This document shows, one piece after another, positions 43,139 to 52,821 of a stretch of DNA of 64,000 nucleotides. The translations under genes and the position numbers were made by a program. The first letter of the stretch is position 1; each line of letters starts with the position of its first letter. This DNA is from Bog-159 sp049511415 (GTDB lineage: Bacteria; Acidobacteriota; Terriglobia; Bryobacterales; Bryobacteraceae): NCBI GenBank assembly GCA_049511415.1, contig JBEKYC010000005.1, forward strand, positions 62,001 through 126,000, written 5' to 3'. The notes beneath the pieces were generated by a model. That model did no database searches and was not told the origin of the DNA. It saw only the letters and a list, made by a program, of their open reading frames with translations.

Positions 43139-44530
43139 TCACGCGGCGATGGCCAGAATTGTGTACCAGAGGAATTCGACCAAGCGGTAGAGCGAGGCTT
43201 CGCGGATGCGCTCGTCGTCAGCATGCGCCTCACCGGCGTCGCCGGCTCCCACGATCGGACCGAAGCCGTAGGCCTCCACGCCGCGGGCGCGCAACTGCGC
43301 CAAGTCGGTGGCGCCGGTGAGCATGGATGGGAGGTTGACAGCTCCCGGGAACATCTTGCTTTGTGCCGTCTCCAAGGCATGAAATAATGGCGTGCCCGTG
43401 TGCGACGGCGGAGTGGCCGGCCGGTCGGATTTATGCGGCGCCAGTTCCACGCCGGACCCGATCAGCGCGCGCATTTCGTCATAAAAATGCGGCATGTCTT
43501 CATCGGGGAGCGCGCGGATATCGACATATGCTTCGGCTTCGGACGGGATCACGTTGCGCGCAATGCCGGCCTTTAGCATGGTTGGGGTCAGCGTGGTGTG
43601 TAGAATGGCATAGTGCGCCGGTTCATAACGCTCGAAATAGCGGTCGATCTCGGCGGCGCGGGCAGAGTCGCCCACGTGCCGGTAACGGTCCGCATCCTCG
43701 GGCGCGCTGATGGAGGCCAGCCGCTCGAAATAGGCACGCGTGGTTTCGTTCAGACGCATGGGGGTGCGCCAACCAGCCAACTTGGCGATGGCGGCCGACA
43801 GGCGCACCACGGCGTTATCGGGGGTAGGACGCGAGGCGTGTCCGGCCGATCCGCGGGCGATCAGGGTCACGCCGCGGGGCACCTTTTCGGAAGTAGCAAT
43901 CGCGACATAGCGAACATGGCCGCCTTGAGACACCGCGGCGCCGCCCTCCGACAGCGCGCACTCCGCCGCGATCTCTTCCCAATGCCGGCTCACAAGAAAG
44001 TCGATGCCCACATGCGGGGAGCCTTCCTCACCGGCTTCCGCCACGAAGATCACGTCGCGATGGAGTTGGATATGGCTGCGATGGAGCAGCAACATGACCA
44101 TCAGGCCCGCGGTCACAATGTCTTTGTCATCGATGGCGCCGCGGCCGTACAGGAAGCCGTCCTTGCGGACCGCCCCCAGAGGGTCCACGGACCATTTCGC
44201 GCGATCAAACGCGACTACGTCGGTGTGACCCAGAATGGCAATGGGACGGGCGGAGCCGTCGCCCTTGATGCGCGCAACCAGGTTGGCGCGTGCCGGCTCG
44301 AGAGCCAGCATTTTGGATGGAATGCCCTCGCGATCCAAGATGCGCTTCAGATAACGGGCGGCTTCGCTCTCGTTGCCCGGCGGGTTCGATGTGTCGATGC
44401 GCACCAACGCCTGAAAATTCCGTAGCGTCTCGGCGCTCACCTGATTCCAGTTGACGGATTTCGGCTCGGCCGCAAACGCGGCGAACGAGCAGAGCAGAAG
44501 CGCAACGCTTCTATAAAGGAATGTTGCCAT
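43139..44530 (-). CDS. Secreted M20-family metallopeptidase
   Basis: A 463-aa zinc peptidase (carboxypeptidase/dipeptidase group). Signal peptide SVALLLCSFAAFAA; ILGHTDVVAFD supplies the first zinc His; YGRGAIDDKD the bridging Asp; FVAEAGEEGSP the catalytic Glu pair; then an interposed dimerisation domain and late ligand GTPLFHAL. It most resembles carboxypeptidase PM20D1/CPS1-like enzymes that hydrolyse short peptides or N-acyl amino acids. Its 5' end overlaps the upstream carboxylase gene by 20 bases, consistent with co-transcription. Confidence 0.9.
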   Translation of the reverse strand: MATFLYRSVALLLCSFAAFAAEPKSVNWNQVSAETLRNFQALVRIDTSNPPGNESEAARYLKRILDREGIPSKMLALEPARANLVARIKGDGSARPIAILGHTDVVAFDRAKWSVDPLGAVRKDGFLYGRGAIDDKDIVTAGLMVMLLLHRSHIQLHRDVIFVAEAGEEGSPHVGIDFLVSRHWEEIAAECALSEGGAAVSQGGHVRYVAIATSEKVPRGVTLIARGSAGHASRPTPDNAVVRLSAAIAKLAGWRTPMRLNETTRAYFERLASISAPEDADRYRHVGDSARAAEIDRYFERYEPAHYAILHTTLTPTMLKAGIARNVIPSEAEAYVDIRALPDEDMPHFYDEMRALIGSGVELAPHKSDRPATPPSHTGTPLFHALETAQSKMFPGAVNLPSMLTGATDLAQLRARGVEAYGFGPIVGAGDAGEAHADDERIREASLYRLVEFLWYTILAIAA

Positions 44531-46052
44531 GCTTCTTGCGAGGCGTGCTGTCCACCTTATTTTCCAGCATGCGGAAGGCGCGGATCACGCGCGGGCGGGT
44601 CTCCCGCGGCTCGATCACGTCGTCAATGAAACCGCGCTCGGCAGCGATGAACGGGTTCGCGAAGCGCTCGCGGAACTCCGCGGTTTTCTGGGCACGGACG
44701 GTGTCGCGGTCGGCGGCCGCGGACAACTCGCGGCGATAGACGATGTTGACCGCCCCATCCGGTCCCATGACGGCGATCTCCGCGCTGGGCCATGCCAGGT
44801 TGATATCCGTACGGATGTGTTTGGATCCCATCACGCAATAGGCGCCACCGTAGGCCTTGCGTGTGATGACTGTTACCTTCGGCACGGTGGCCTCGGCATA
44901 AGCGTAGAGCAGTTTGGCGCCATGGCGGATGATGCCGCCGAATTCCTGCTCCGTGCCGGGCAGGAAGCCGGGCACGTCCTCGAACGTCAGGATGGGGATG
45001 TTGAATGCGTCGCAGAAGCGCACGAAGCGGGCTCCCTTGACCGACGAATTGATGTCCAGGCAGCCTGCCAGGTAAGCGGGCTGATTGCCGACAATGCCAA
45101 CGGAACGCCCGTCGAGACGCCCAAAACCAACCACGAGGTTGCGCGCGAAGTGTTCATGGACTTCGAAGAACTCGCCATCGTCCACCACGCGGTGGATTGC
45201 CTCTTTAATGTCGTAAGGCAGGTTGGATTCATCGGGCACCAGAGTGTCGAGCGCCGGATCCATGCGATCGGCGGGGTCCGTGCACGGACGGCGCGGCGGG
45301 TCGTCACGGTTGTTCTGCGGCAGGTAGCCGAGCAACTCGCGGATCATGCGAAGGCACTCGGCATCGTCCGGGGCGATGAAGTGGCCTACGCCGCTGACCG
45401 AGTTGTGGGTCATGGAACCGCCCAGCCGCTCTTTGGTGACGTCCTCATGGGTCACCGTTTTGATGACGTCCGGGCCGGTGACGAACATGTAGCTGGTGTG
45501 ATCGACCATGAAGACGAAGTCCGTGATGGCGGGTGAGTAGACCGCGCCGCCGGCGCAGGGGCCCATGATGGCGGAGATTTGCGGCACTACGCCCGAGGCC
45601 AGTGTGTTGCGCAGGAAGATATCGGCGTAGCCACCCAGTGAGAGGACGCCTTCCTGGATGCGCGCGCCGCCGGAATCGTTGAGGCCGATCACGGGCGCGC
45701 CGTTCTTCATGGCGTGATCCATGATTTTGCAGATTTTCTGCGCGTTGGTTTCCGAGAGAGAGCCGCCGAATACTGTAAAGTCCTGCGCGAAGACGTAGAC
45801 GAGGCGTCCGTCGATGTAGCCGTAGCCGGTCACAAAGCCGTCACCGGGAATTATCTGCTCGTCCATGCCGAAGTCGCGGCAGCGGTGCGTCACCAGCTTA
45901 TCCAGTTCCTCAAAGGTGCCTTCGTCGAGAAGCAACTCGACACGTTCGCGCGCGGAGAGCTTGCCCTCTTTATGCTGGCGGTCGCGGCGTTCCGCACCGC
46001 CGCCTTGTTCGGCCGCCGCGTGCCGGCGGCGGAGTTCCTGGAGCCTATCCAC
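44511..46052 (-). CDS. Acyl-CoA carboxylase, carboxyltransferase (beta) chain
   Basis: A 513-aa biotin-dependent carboxyltransferase of the propionyl/acetyl-CoA carboxylase beta type. It moves CO2 from carboxybiotin to an acyl-CoA. Diagnostic blocks are GKLSARERVELLLDEGTFEELD near the N-terminus, RIQEGVLSLGGYADIF, ISAIMGPCAGGAVYSPAITDF, FVRFCDAFNIPILTFEDVPGFLPG, and GGAYCVMGSKHIRTDINLAWPSAEIAVMG near the end. The start is taken as GTG 46052, which gives the normal length; an ATG at 46172 adds 40 residues of poor quality. No biotin-carboxylase or biotin-carrier gene is adjacent, so the alpha chain lies elsewhere. Confidence 0.92.
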   Translation of the reverse strand: MDRLQELRRRHAAAEQGGGAERRDRQHKEGKLSARERVELLLDEGTFEELDKLVTHRCRDFGMDEQIIPGDGFVTGYGYIDGRLVYVFAQDFTVFGGSLSETNAQKICKIMDHAMKNGAPVIGLNDSGGARIQEGVLSLGGYADIFLRNTLASGVVPQISAIMGPCAGGAVYSPAITDFVFMVDHTSYMFVTGPDVIKTVTHEDVTKERLGGSMTHNSVSGVGHFIAPDDAECLRMIRELLGYLPQNNRDDPPRRPCTDPADRMDPALDTLVPDESNLPYDIKEAIHRVVDDGEFFEVHEHFARNLVVGFGRLDGRSVGIVGNQPAYLAGCLDINSSVKGARFVRFCDAFNIPILTFEDVPGFLPGTEQEFGGIIRHGAKLLYAYAEATVPKVTVITRKAYGGAYCVMGSKHIRTDINLAWPSAEIAVMGPDGAVNIVYRRELSAAADRDTVRAQKTAEFRERFANPFIAAERGFIDDVIEPRETRPRVIRAFRMLENKVDSTPRKKHGNIPL

Positions 46053-46624
46053 CCTTAGATTGTAGCTGGGCGTGGGGCGCTCTCCGCGGACCGGCGGCCA
46101 GCGGCTGATGCCTGGCGCTTGTGCGGATTTGGGCTTAATTGGGCGTTGGGCCGGATTGGGGCAAAAGGGCATTTTTTACGAACGAAGCCAATAAGTATCT
46201 TAGATTCAATTGCTTCGAAAAACAGCGAAACCAATTTGCGGCGGGTTCGGCGCGAAAGCAGGGCGCGGTGGGTTGGGATGCGGCTGGGCTGGCCGCGCGT
46301 CGAGTGGATTTGCATGGCTGAAATCGGTTGCGGTGCAGGCTTTGCGCATAAATCTTGTCGCGGGCTGGCGCCGAGGGCCGGCCGGCGGCGCGGGACCTTC
46401 GAGCCCAGTTATAGCATGGGGTCTTGCGATTCCGGTTGTGGATTGGTTCTGGCCGGGCCTTTTTCAATGGCCTGGAGAGATCCGAGATGTGTCATTGGCG
46501 CTTCGGCCCCACGGTGGTTCGAATACGCTTGCAGCGGGGGTCTTAGGATTTGACGTGCCGTCTCCCTGATGTACCGCCGGCAAACAGTATTGTGTCAGTT
46601 GCCGCGGAAAAGGAGAAACAAATT
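46053..46624. other. Non-coding, gene-poor interval
   Basis: About 570 bases with several short overlapping frames in all phases but no protein-like pattern. Two sites stand out: an inverted repeat at 46183-46217 (CGAAGCCAAT against ATTGCTTCG, one-base bulge, 16-base loop) in an AT-rich patch, and AAAAGGAG at 46608-46615, the ribosome site of the remnant that follows. It may hold the promoters of the divergent carboxylase and Spy-like genes. Nothing further is recognised. Confidence 0.5.
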
Positions 46625-46868
46625 TTGACCAAGACATTTCCGAAGTTGATTATGATGACGGCTGTGCTTTCGGCCGGTTTGCCACCGGATCCGGCGACCA
46701 TGGTGCAGCATCGGGCGACGCACCTGACTGGCATCGTCCATTGGATCGACCATGGGCGAGATTACCGGCATTCGGAATAAAGCGAAGGCGGCGTTCTATT
46801 TGATTCTGACGTCCGCGCAGCAGAGTACGCTCAACCGGCGGCGATGGCCAGTGAAGCGGGTATCCTGA
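46625..46868 (+). pseudogene. Spy-like (LTXXQ family) gene remnant
   Basis: After AAAAGGAG there is a TTG start at 46625 giving TKTFPKLIMMTAVLSAG, a signal-peptide-like segment, then PDPATMVQHRATHLTGIV, which looks like the first helix of a Spy-family protein. The frame is then lost near 46750. Another frame continues with GIRNKAKAAFYLILTSAQQSTLNRR, which resembles the LTxxQ helix near the end of the family. The central part is absent and the end is abrupt, so it is a decayed copy of a gene like the one at 40676-41182. Confidence 0.5.
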
Positions 46869-46907
46869 TAGTAGGGCGGACGCGGGTCCGCCCCATCGGG
46901 TTATCAA

Positions 46908-47810
46908 ATGCCACTTGAAGAAGTTACGCCGGGAGTCGCGCTGCTGCCGACCCTGATTGCCAATATTTATCTGGTAGGCGAGCCGGGCAGTCCCTGGGTG
47001 GTGGTCGACACAGGCACGCCGGGAAACGCCGCGCGCATTCGGGAGGCGGCCAGGCAGCGCTACGGGCCCGAGGCGCACCCGCAAGCGATCCTGCTCACCC
47101 ATGGGCATCGCGACCATGCCGGCTCAGCGCTCGAACTGGCCGAGGCTTGGGACACGCCGATCTACGCGCATCGTCTGGAGCGCCCGTTTCTCACCGGTAA
47201 ATCTGCTTATCCACCAAAGGATCCGATGGCCGGGGGCGCATTCTCGTTCATGAGCCGGTTCTTTCCGAGTTCCACGGTGAACCTGGGGTCGCGTTTACAC
47301 GACCTGCCGGACAAGGGCGAGGTCCCCGGACTGCCGGGCTGGCGCTGGTATTTCACGCCCGGACATGCACCCGGACACGTGGCGTTCTTCCATCATGACG
47401 AGCGCATTCTCCTCTCCGGTGACGCCTGCATCACCATGGACCTGGATTCGCCCGCGGGGATTGCCATGCAGGAACCGCACATCTCACGCCCGCCCGCGCC
47501 GTTCACCTACGATTGGATTCAGGCGCGGCGCTCGGTGGAATTGCTCGCCGATTTGCATCCCCGGGTAATCGGCTCAGGGCATGGGGCAACGATGAGCGGT
47601 CCCGCTGTGGCGGCCGGATTATCGGCTTTGGTTCGCGATTTTCCGCGACCAAGGGGACGATATGCGAAGGAGCCGGCACGGGTGGACGAGAACGGAGTCG
47701 CTTGCGTGCCTCCCGCTGCTCCGGATCCGTTGCCGAAAGTGGCGGCGGCCGCGGCCCTGGCGGCGATGGCGATTACGGCGGTGGTGGTCCTGTCGCGGCG
47801 GAAACTCTAG
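46908..47810 (+). CDS. MBL-fold metallohydrolase with a C-terminal membrane anchor
   Basis: A 300-aa metallo-beta-lactamase-fold protein. ANIYLVGEPGSPWVVVDTGTPG is followed by the zinc motif LLTHGHRDHAGSA, then HAPGHVAFFHHDERILLSGDAC and VIGSGHGATMSG with the later ligands. The last 20 residues (KVAAAAALAAMAITAVVVLSRRKL) form a helix, so the enzyme is probably tail-anchored, unusual for a cytosolic MBL. It could be a glyoxalase II-like or lactonase-type hydrolase; the substrate is unknown. Start ATG 46908. The preceding 37 bases hold no clear ribosome site. Confidence 0.88.
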   Translation: MPLEEVTPGVALLPTLIANIYLVGEPGSPWVVVDTGTPGNAARIREAARQRYGPEAHPQAILLTHGHRDHAGSALELAEAWDTPIYAHRLERPFLTGKSAYPPKDPMAGGAFSFMSRFFPSSTVNLGSRLHDLPDKGEVPGLPGWRWYFTPGHAPGHVAFFHHDERILLSGDACITMDLDSPAGIAMQEPHISRPPAPFTYDWIQARRSVELLADLHPRVIGSGHGATMSGPAVAAGLSALVRDFPRPRGRYAKEPARVDENGVACVPPAAPDPLPKVAAAAALAAMAITAVVVLSRRKL

Positions 47811-47821
47811 GCATCTCCGTG

Positions 47822-48349
47822 CTAATCGTTCATGAATACGACCACGGCATCGCCATGGCAGACTATGCGGGCGGGAGAGGATTCTTGCAATCCGAAACCG
47901 TTCTTCCGGGGACCTCCGGGAGTCGCGACGACCAGGTCTTTGCGCGTCTCGACACGGCCGTACACCACCGCCCAGTTATCGTAATCCGGACTGCCGAATG
48001 GCAGCTTGGTTAGAGAGGTGCCAAGTTTCACTTGGTTCAGTTTTTGAGCCAGGATCGCGGAATCCACGGCGAGAACCGCGGGTGGTTTTGGCGCGTCCCG
48101 CGGATCGTATGCCAACCAGAGGGCGTTGGGCCATTCCTGACCGCTGGTCACGAACTTTTCCGGACATTTCTGCTCGCCCAGCCAGCGGCCCCCCTGGCGC
48201 AGCGAGAATCGACCCACGATAGCCACCACTTTGCCATCGTAGGCGGAGAGATCGCGCATGACTTCGCACACGGTTACCGGCCGCAGAGGCGGCTCCGCAG
48301 CCAGAAGGAGCGAGCCAGAAAAAATTGCAAACAATGTACCTATTCGCAC
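47822..48349 (-). CDS. Small secreted protein of unknown function
   Basis: A 175-aa exported protein with signal peptide RIGTLFAIFSGSLLLAAE. The body starts PVTVCEVMRDLSAYDGKVVAIVGRFSLRQGGRWLGE, an OB-like strand pattern, with Cys at the LGEQKC position, and ends ARIVCHGDAVVVFMND. Two or three cysteines could form a disulfide. I know of similar short secreted proteins in Acidobacteriota with a 'V-C-V-…-YNGK-V-x-I-x-G' opening, without a function. It is convergent with the MBL gene, 11 bases apart. Confidence 0.68.
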   Translation of the reverse strand: MRIGTLFAIFSGSLLLAAEPPLRPVTVCEVMRDLSAYDGKVVAIVGRFSLRQGGRWLGEQKCPEKFVTSGQEWPNALWLAYDPRDAPKPPAVLAVDSAILAQKLNQVKLGTSLTKLPFGSPDYDNWAVVYGRVETRKDLVVATPGGPRKNGFGLQESSPARIVCHGDAVVVFMND

Positions 48350-48704
48350 GAGACCTGAAGCAATAACCCATTATAGGCGCGCTTTCCGTCCGGTGCGTTA
48401 CTTTAAGGCCGCGCCCATGACTACCTCAAGATAGCGGAGGTCTTCCCATGCGATGGCAGCTACAACCCGGCGAGAGCTACCCAAATCCGTTCGCGTCGTA
48501 AAGCTTTGCGGATCGCACCCAACAACAGTAAGCCGCGATGATGCACGCGAACCGATCTTCTGGCCGATGCGAGAGCCTCTGGCCCGCGCAAGATCCGGCC
48601 GCGGCTTATCATCCACCGACGAGAGCGAGCCGATTTCGCCACCGCACAATTTCGTTGACAGCGAGGAGCCTGCTGGCGCAAAATTGATCTCAACTGGAGG
48701 CAGT
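48350..48704. other. Intergenic interval without a recognised gene
   Basis: About 355 bases between a minus-strand secreted-protein gene and a plus-strand GloVer gene. Short frames exist on both strands but none shows a familiar pattern. A Shine-Dalgarno-like CTGGAGG lies at its right end, just before the ATG at 48705. It presumably holds the promoters of both neighbours; no -35/-10 pair was convincing. Confidence 0.4.
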
Positions 48705-50007
48705 ATGGCCCACCGGCTTCGCGCGATTGCAAATTGGCGGAACGCTTTTCCTGGCGCTCCTGATACTGACTTCCTCTGCGGCGGCGCAGACGCCGACCAC
48801 CCTTTACACTTTCACTGGCGGCGCCGACGGCACCGGTCCCAACACCGTGGCGATTGGCGCCGGAGGCGTGCTCTACGGCACCACTGGGGGCGCCGGAACC
48901 GCGGGCTACGGGACCGCGTTCTCCTTGACGCCGCCGATTTCCGCCGGGGGCCCCTGGACGGTTAGCTATTACAGCTTTCCCGGCGGCGACGAGGAGTTCC
49001 CCTCCAGCGGTCCCCTGGCAATAGCTAGCGGCGGCAGTTTGCTATTCGGCGTCGGCGCCTATGTCAACTACTCCAATAACGGCTCTATCTATGAGTTGAT
49101 CCCGCCGGCATCTCCGGACGCCGCCTGGACCCAGAAGGTACTCGACGAGTTCACCTCCGCCGAATCCGCTGAACCGTCAAATCCCAATTCGGTGATCGTC
49201 GCCAGCGGGCCCAGCGGGGGCCTCGTGCTCTATGGAACCAGCAGATTTGGCGGACACGCCGGGGGGAATGGCTTCGGCACGGTGTTTTCGGTCACCCCGC
49301 CGGCAGTTCCCGGCGGCCACTGGACTGAGACGGTGCTCTACACCTTCCAGGGTCCTCCCAATGACGGTGAGGAGCCTACCGCGAATGTGCTCGCCGGCAG
49401 CGGGGGAGTACTCTATGGAACCACCGCTTATGGCGGGACCAATAACAGCGGCACGGTATTTTTGCTAACGCCGCCGAGCTCTCCTGGAGGCACTTGGACC
49501 GAGACCGTGCTCTACAGTTTCCCCCAGGCGTTTGCGGGATGCGGAGCCGGCCAGCTCATCCAGCCTGACGCGCGGGGGGTACTCTACGGCGTGGCCTCAA
49601 CGTGCGGACATGGGCACAACGACCACGGCATGGTGTTCTCACTCACTCCGCCGGCCTCTCCTGGCGGTGAGTGGAGACCCGAGATGCTCCACCGATTCAC
49701 CGCCGGCTCGACCGATGGGGAGAATCCCAATTCTTTATTGGAGTATCACGGAGTGCTGTATGGCACCACCGGGGGGCCAGGGGCTGGGTACCATTCAAAC
49801 GGCTATGGCACGATATTCTCCCTCGCGCCACCAAGCTCTGAGGGGGGATCCTGGACCGAAACCGTGCTGTACTTCTTCACGAACGGCAGCGACGGAGGGT
49901 ATCCGACGGGTATCGTAGTCGGCCCTGGCGGGGTGTTCTATGGCTCGACTCACACCGGCGGCTCCGGCTTTGGCACGGTCTTCTCCTTCACGCCACAGGC
50001 ATCCTGA
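48705..50007 (+). CDS. GloVer-repeat secreted protein (frameshift in signal region)
   Basis: A tandem-repeat protein of about 430 aa. The body, read from TTG 48727, has a hydrophobic LFLALLILTSSAAAQ segment and then at least seven GloVer-type (TIGR03803) repeats such as TLYTFTGGADGTGP, VLYGTTGGAGTAGYGTAFSLTPP, VLYGTTAYGGTNNSGTVFLLTPP and VLYGTTGGPGAGYHSNGYGTIFSLAPP. The best start, ATG 48705 behind GGAGG, reads MAHRLRAIA in another frame; the two join if one A is removed from AAA at 48731-48733. Either the assembly has an indel, or the gene is mutated, or TTG 48727 is used. Repeats of this kind are exported; function unknown. Confidence 0.75.
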
Positions 50008-50182
50008 GGGGCCGCGGCGCGAAACCACCGAAGCAGTGCGCGATGACGCTTCTTCGAGATACGCACCAAGTTGGCGGCCAGGGTCGTCGAAACAGGGTGA
50101 CTGGGCGCGATAGTTGCCGGTTGCCAGACCGGCTTGCCAGGCAGTCTCAATCAGCATCGCCACTGACTAGCTTCCGCGGCAT

Positions 50183-52819
50183 TCAAGCGTGATGCAGACG
50201 GTCGACCGCATCGACTCGCGTGGCGCGCCAGATCGGAAGCGCGGCGGCCAACATGGCGATCACGATCACCGCTGCCGCCGCGGCGGCTAGCGTGGTGAGA
50301 TTACGATCGGGAATGCCAACGGCCAGGGCCGCAAACCAACGCGTTGCGGCCCAGGCACCCATGGTTCCGATGGCCGCGCCGATCAACGTGAGGCGTAGCG
50401 CCTGCCGGCCGGCCCAACGCAGGATTACCGCACGCGGGGCGCCCAACGCGATGCGGATAGCGATTTCGCCTTCGCGCACACGTACCCAGTAACTGAGCAG
50501 ACCGTAAATTCCGACAGCTGCCAGGACCATGGCCAGCCCGGCCATTAGCGCCAGCAGCGCAGTGCCGAATCTTTGCCCGCTCAGTGTGGCAGCCACCGCC
50601 TGCGTGAACGGCCGCAACCTTTGGATCGGCAGGTTACGATCCAGAGCCGCTACCTGACGGCGGACGGCGGGCGCGAGCGATTGCGGATCTCCCGTCACGC
50701 GAATCATCAGCACCATCGCGTCCGAGGCGTTTTGCGTGAACGGCAGGTAAATCTCCGGGTAGGGCGTGGTTCCTAAACCCATCTGACCGACATCACCCGT
50801 CACGCCAACGATTTCGTAGATCGGTCCCTGGCGATAGGGGCCGCCCGATTTGATGCGATGTCCGACGGCTGTTTCCTTCGGCCACCATTTGCGTGCCAAG
50901 GTCTGGTTGACGATGGCCACCTTGGGCGCGGCGGACCGATCATCGGGGGTAAACGCGCGGCCTTCGCGTAGTGGAATGTGAAGGGTATTGAAGTAATCGC
51001 CATCGACCGTGTTGAACAGCGAGAGCGGCACTTCGCCCGGCTGCGGCGCGGAGTGATCCAGGACGGAGTAAAACCAGTCACCGCAATCCCCGGCCGCCGG
51101 CGGGCAGTTCACGATGCCCACGCTCGTGACGCCCGGAAGCGCCCGCAAGTCCTGCTGCAGCCGGCTATAGAAATTCCGTGTGGTTTGCGGGTCACTATAG
51201 CTCGAAGACGGAAGCACTAATTCGAGCGCCAGCACGTGCTCCGGATCGTAGCCGGGATTGCCGGTCTGGGCGGCGACCAGATTGCGCACCAGAAGGCCCG
51301 CGCCGAACGCCAGCACCAGCGTGATGGCGATTTCCGCGACTACCAGGGCGCTCCGCGATCCATGCCCGCCGCGGCCAGTCGCGGAACGGGAACTGTCCTT
51401 CAGCGCGGAGAGCAGATCGACACGCCCGGCCGTCAACACCGGCGCCAATCCAGTGAACAGCCCGATTGCCAGCGTGAGTGCGGCGGCGAACAGCAGTACG
51501 CGCCAATCAAAGCTGGTTTCGGCAAGCCGCGGAATATCGGGCGGTCCCAAGGCAATCAGCGCACGCGCGCCCCACTGTGCCAGCAGGGCGCCCAGGATAC
51601 CTCCGATCCCCGCCAGCACCAGGTTTTCCGTCAACAACTGGCGGGCCAGGCGGGTGCGGCCCGCGCCGATGGCGGCGCGAACGGCCATCTCGTGGGTCCT
51701 AGCGGTGCCGCGCGCCAGGAGCAGACTGGCGACGTTGGCGCAGGCGATCAGAAGCACCAGTCCGACCGCGGCCAGCAGAATCAGCAGCGTAGGACGCGCA
51801 TCTTGGGTCAGGTAATCGCTCAAAAAGACACCGGCGGAGCGATGCTGGCTTTCGGGTCCGGGATCGGTTTCGGCCAGATGGCGCATGATCGAATCCAGAT
51901 CCGCCATGGCCGCGGCCAGCGTGGCTCCCGGCCGCAATCGCGCCAGCACGCGCATGGATCCATGCCGTGCCCGATCGGTGACCTCGCCTTGCATTTGGCG
52001 CAGGGGTAGATAGAAATCGATGGATTGTTGGAAAAAACGAAGATCGCGAGGCAGCACACCGATCACCTCGTAGGGCTGCCCGTTCAACGTCAGGGTGGCG
52101 CCGAGCGAATGATCGTCCGCGCCCATGCGGTCAACCCAAAACTGGTAGCCCAGCACAACGGTGGCGGGCGCGCCTGGCCGGTCGTCCGCTTCGCCGAAGA
52201 CTCGCCCGATCACGGGACGCGATCCCAACAGGCCGAAGAAGCCGTTAGTCACCACGGCGGCCCGCGTCAACAGGGCCGGGCCGCGGCCGGTCATTGTCAG
52301 ATGCGCGGTTTGGAAGCCGGCCATGGCTTCAAAGCTGTGATTTCGGTTGCGCCAGTGCTGGTAGTTCACCCATGTCACGCTGATGCCTTCCGCCTTGGGA
52401 TCGGCTTCGCCCAGCCAAACTAAGCGCTCCGCAGCCGGATAGGGCAGCGGGCGCAACAGGACCGCATTGACGACGCTGAACAGCGCGGTGTTCGCGCCGA
52501 TGCCCAATGCCAGCGTCAGGATGACGACCAGCGAAAAGCCGGGCGACCGGCGGAGGCCGCGCAGACCGTAGCGCAGGTCCTGGAGGAAGGTTTCGAGCGG
52601 CGGAAAGCCCCAGGCTTCGCGCGTGCGCTCCTGGATGCCCGTGAGATTGCCGAGCCGGCGGCGTGCGGCTTCGCGCGCATCCGCCGGCGGCATGCCGCGC
52701 GCCAGGTTGTCCTCGATTGCGAAATCCAATTGCGCGGCGAGTTCGGCCGCGACGTCATCCGCCAGCGCCCGACGTCCGCCGAGGAGCCGGCGCAGTTTGG
52801 ACCACCATACGCGCAGCAT
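50183..52819 (-). CDS. Acidobacterial duplicated orphan permease (ADOP), second copy
   Basis: An 878-aa membrane protein of the same class as the one at 25070-27757. N-terminal ALADDVAAELAAQLDFAIEDNLARG and the QDLRYGLRGLRRSPGF lead-in are followed by LVVILTLALGIGANTALFSVVNAVLL, a MacB-like periplasmic domain, three helices, then a second half starting SALVVAEIAITLVLAFGAGLLVRN and ending PIWRATRVDAVDRLHHA. Start ATG 52819 is two bases after the padR stop. No ATPase gene is adjacent. The two copies differ in most positions, so this is family expansion rather than a recent duplication. Confidence 0.93.
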   Translation of the reverse strand: MLRVWWSKLRRLLGGRRALADDVAAELAAQLDFAIEDNLARGMPPADAREAARRRLGNLTGIQERTREAWGFPPLETFLQDLRYGLRGLRRSPGFSLVVILTLALGIGANTALFSVVNAVLLRPLPYPAAERLVWLGEADPKAEGISVTWVNYQHWRNRNHSFEAMAGFQTAHLTMTGRGPALLTRAAVVTNGFFGLLGSRPVIGRVFGEADDRPGAPATVVLGYQFWVDRMGADDHSLGATLTLNGQPYEVIGVLPRDLRFFQQSIDFYLPLRQMQGEVTDRARHGSMRVLARLRPGATLAAAMADLDSIMRHLAETDPGPESQHRSAGVFLSDYLTQDARPTLLILLAAVGLVLLIACANVASLLLARGTARTHEMAVRAAIGAGRTRLARQLLTENLVLAGIGGILGALLAQWGARALIALGPPDIPRLAETSFDWRVLLFAAALTLAIGLFTGLAPVLTAGRVDLLSALKDSSRSATGRGGHGSRSALVVAEIAITLVLAFGAGLLVRNLVAAQTGNPGYDPEHVLALELVLPSSSYSDPQTTRNFYSRLQQDLRALPGVTSVGIVNCPPAAGDCGDWFYSVLDHSAPQPGEVPLSLFNTVDGDYFNTLHIPLREGRAFTPDDRSAAPKVAIVNQTLARKWWPKETAVGHRIKSGGPYRQGPIYEIVGVTGDVGQMGLGTTPYPEIYLPFTQNASDAMVLMIRVTGDPQSLAPAVRRQVAALDRNLPIQRLRPFTQAVAATLSGQRFGTALLALMAGLAMVLAAVGIYGLLSYWVRVREGEIAIRIALGAPRAVILRWAGRQALRLTLIGAAIGTMGAWAATRWFAALAVGIPDRNLTTLAAAAAAVIVIAMLAAALPIWRATRVDAVDRLHHA

Positions 52820-52821
52820 AC

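Noticed and set aside
46052..46075. TACAAT just before GTG 46052 as a third leaderless promoter
   Set aside because: No acceptable -35 hexamer at 16-18 bases; the short distance could be chance.
46510..46525. GGTTCGAAT, resembling a tRNA T-loop
   Set aside because: The flanks do not pair as a T-stem, and no acceptor or anticodon stem is nearby.
48460..48732. Minus-strand 90-codon frame next to the GloVer start
   Set aside because: Overlaps the GloVer start, has no ribosome site and an Arg-rich composition typical of GC-rich shadow frames.
49795..50163. 122-codon minus-strand frame between the GloVer gene and the ADOP permease
   Set aside because: Overlaps the GloVer repeats and shows no protein-like pattern or start signal.
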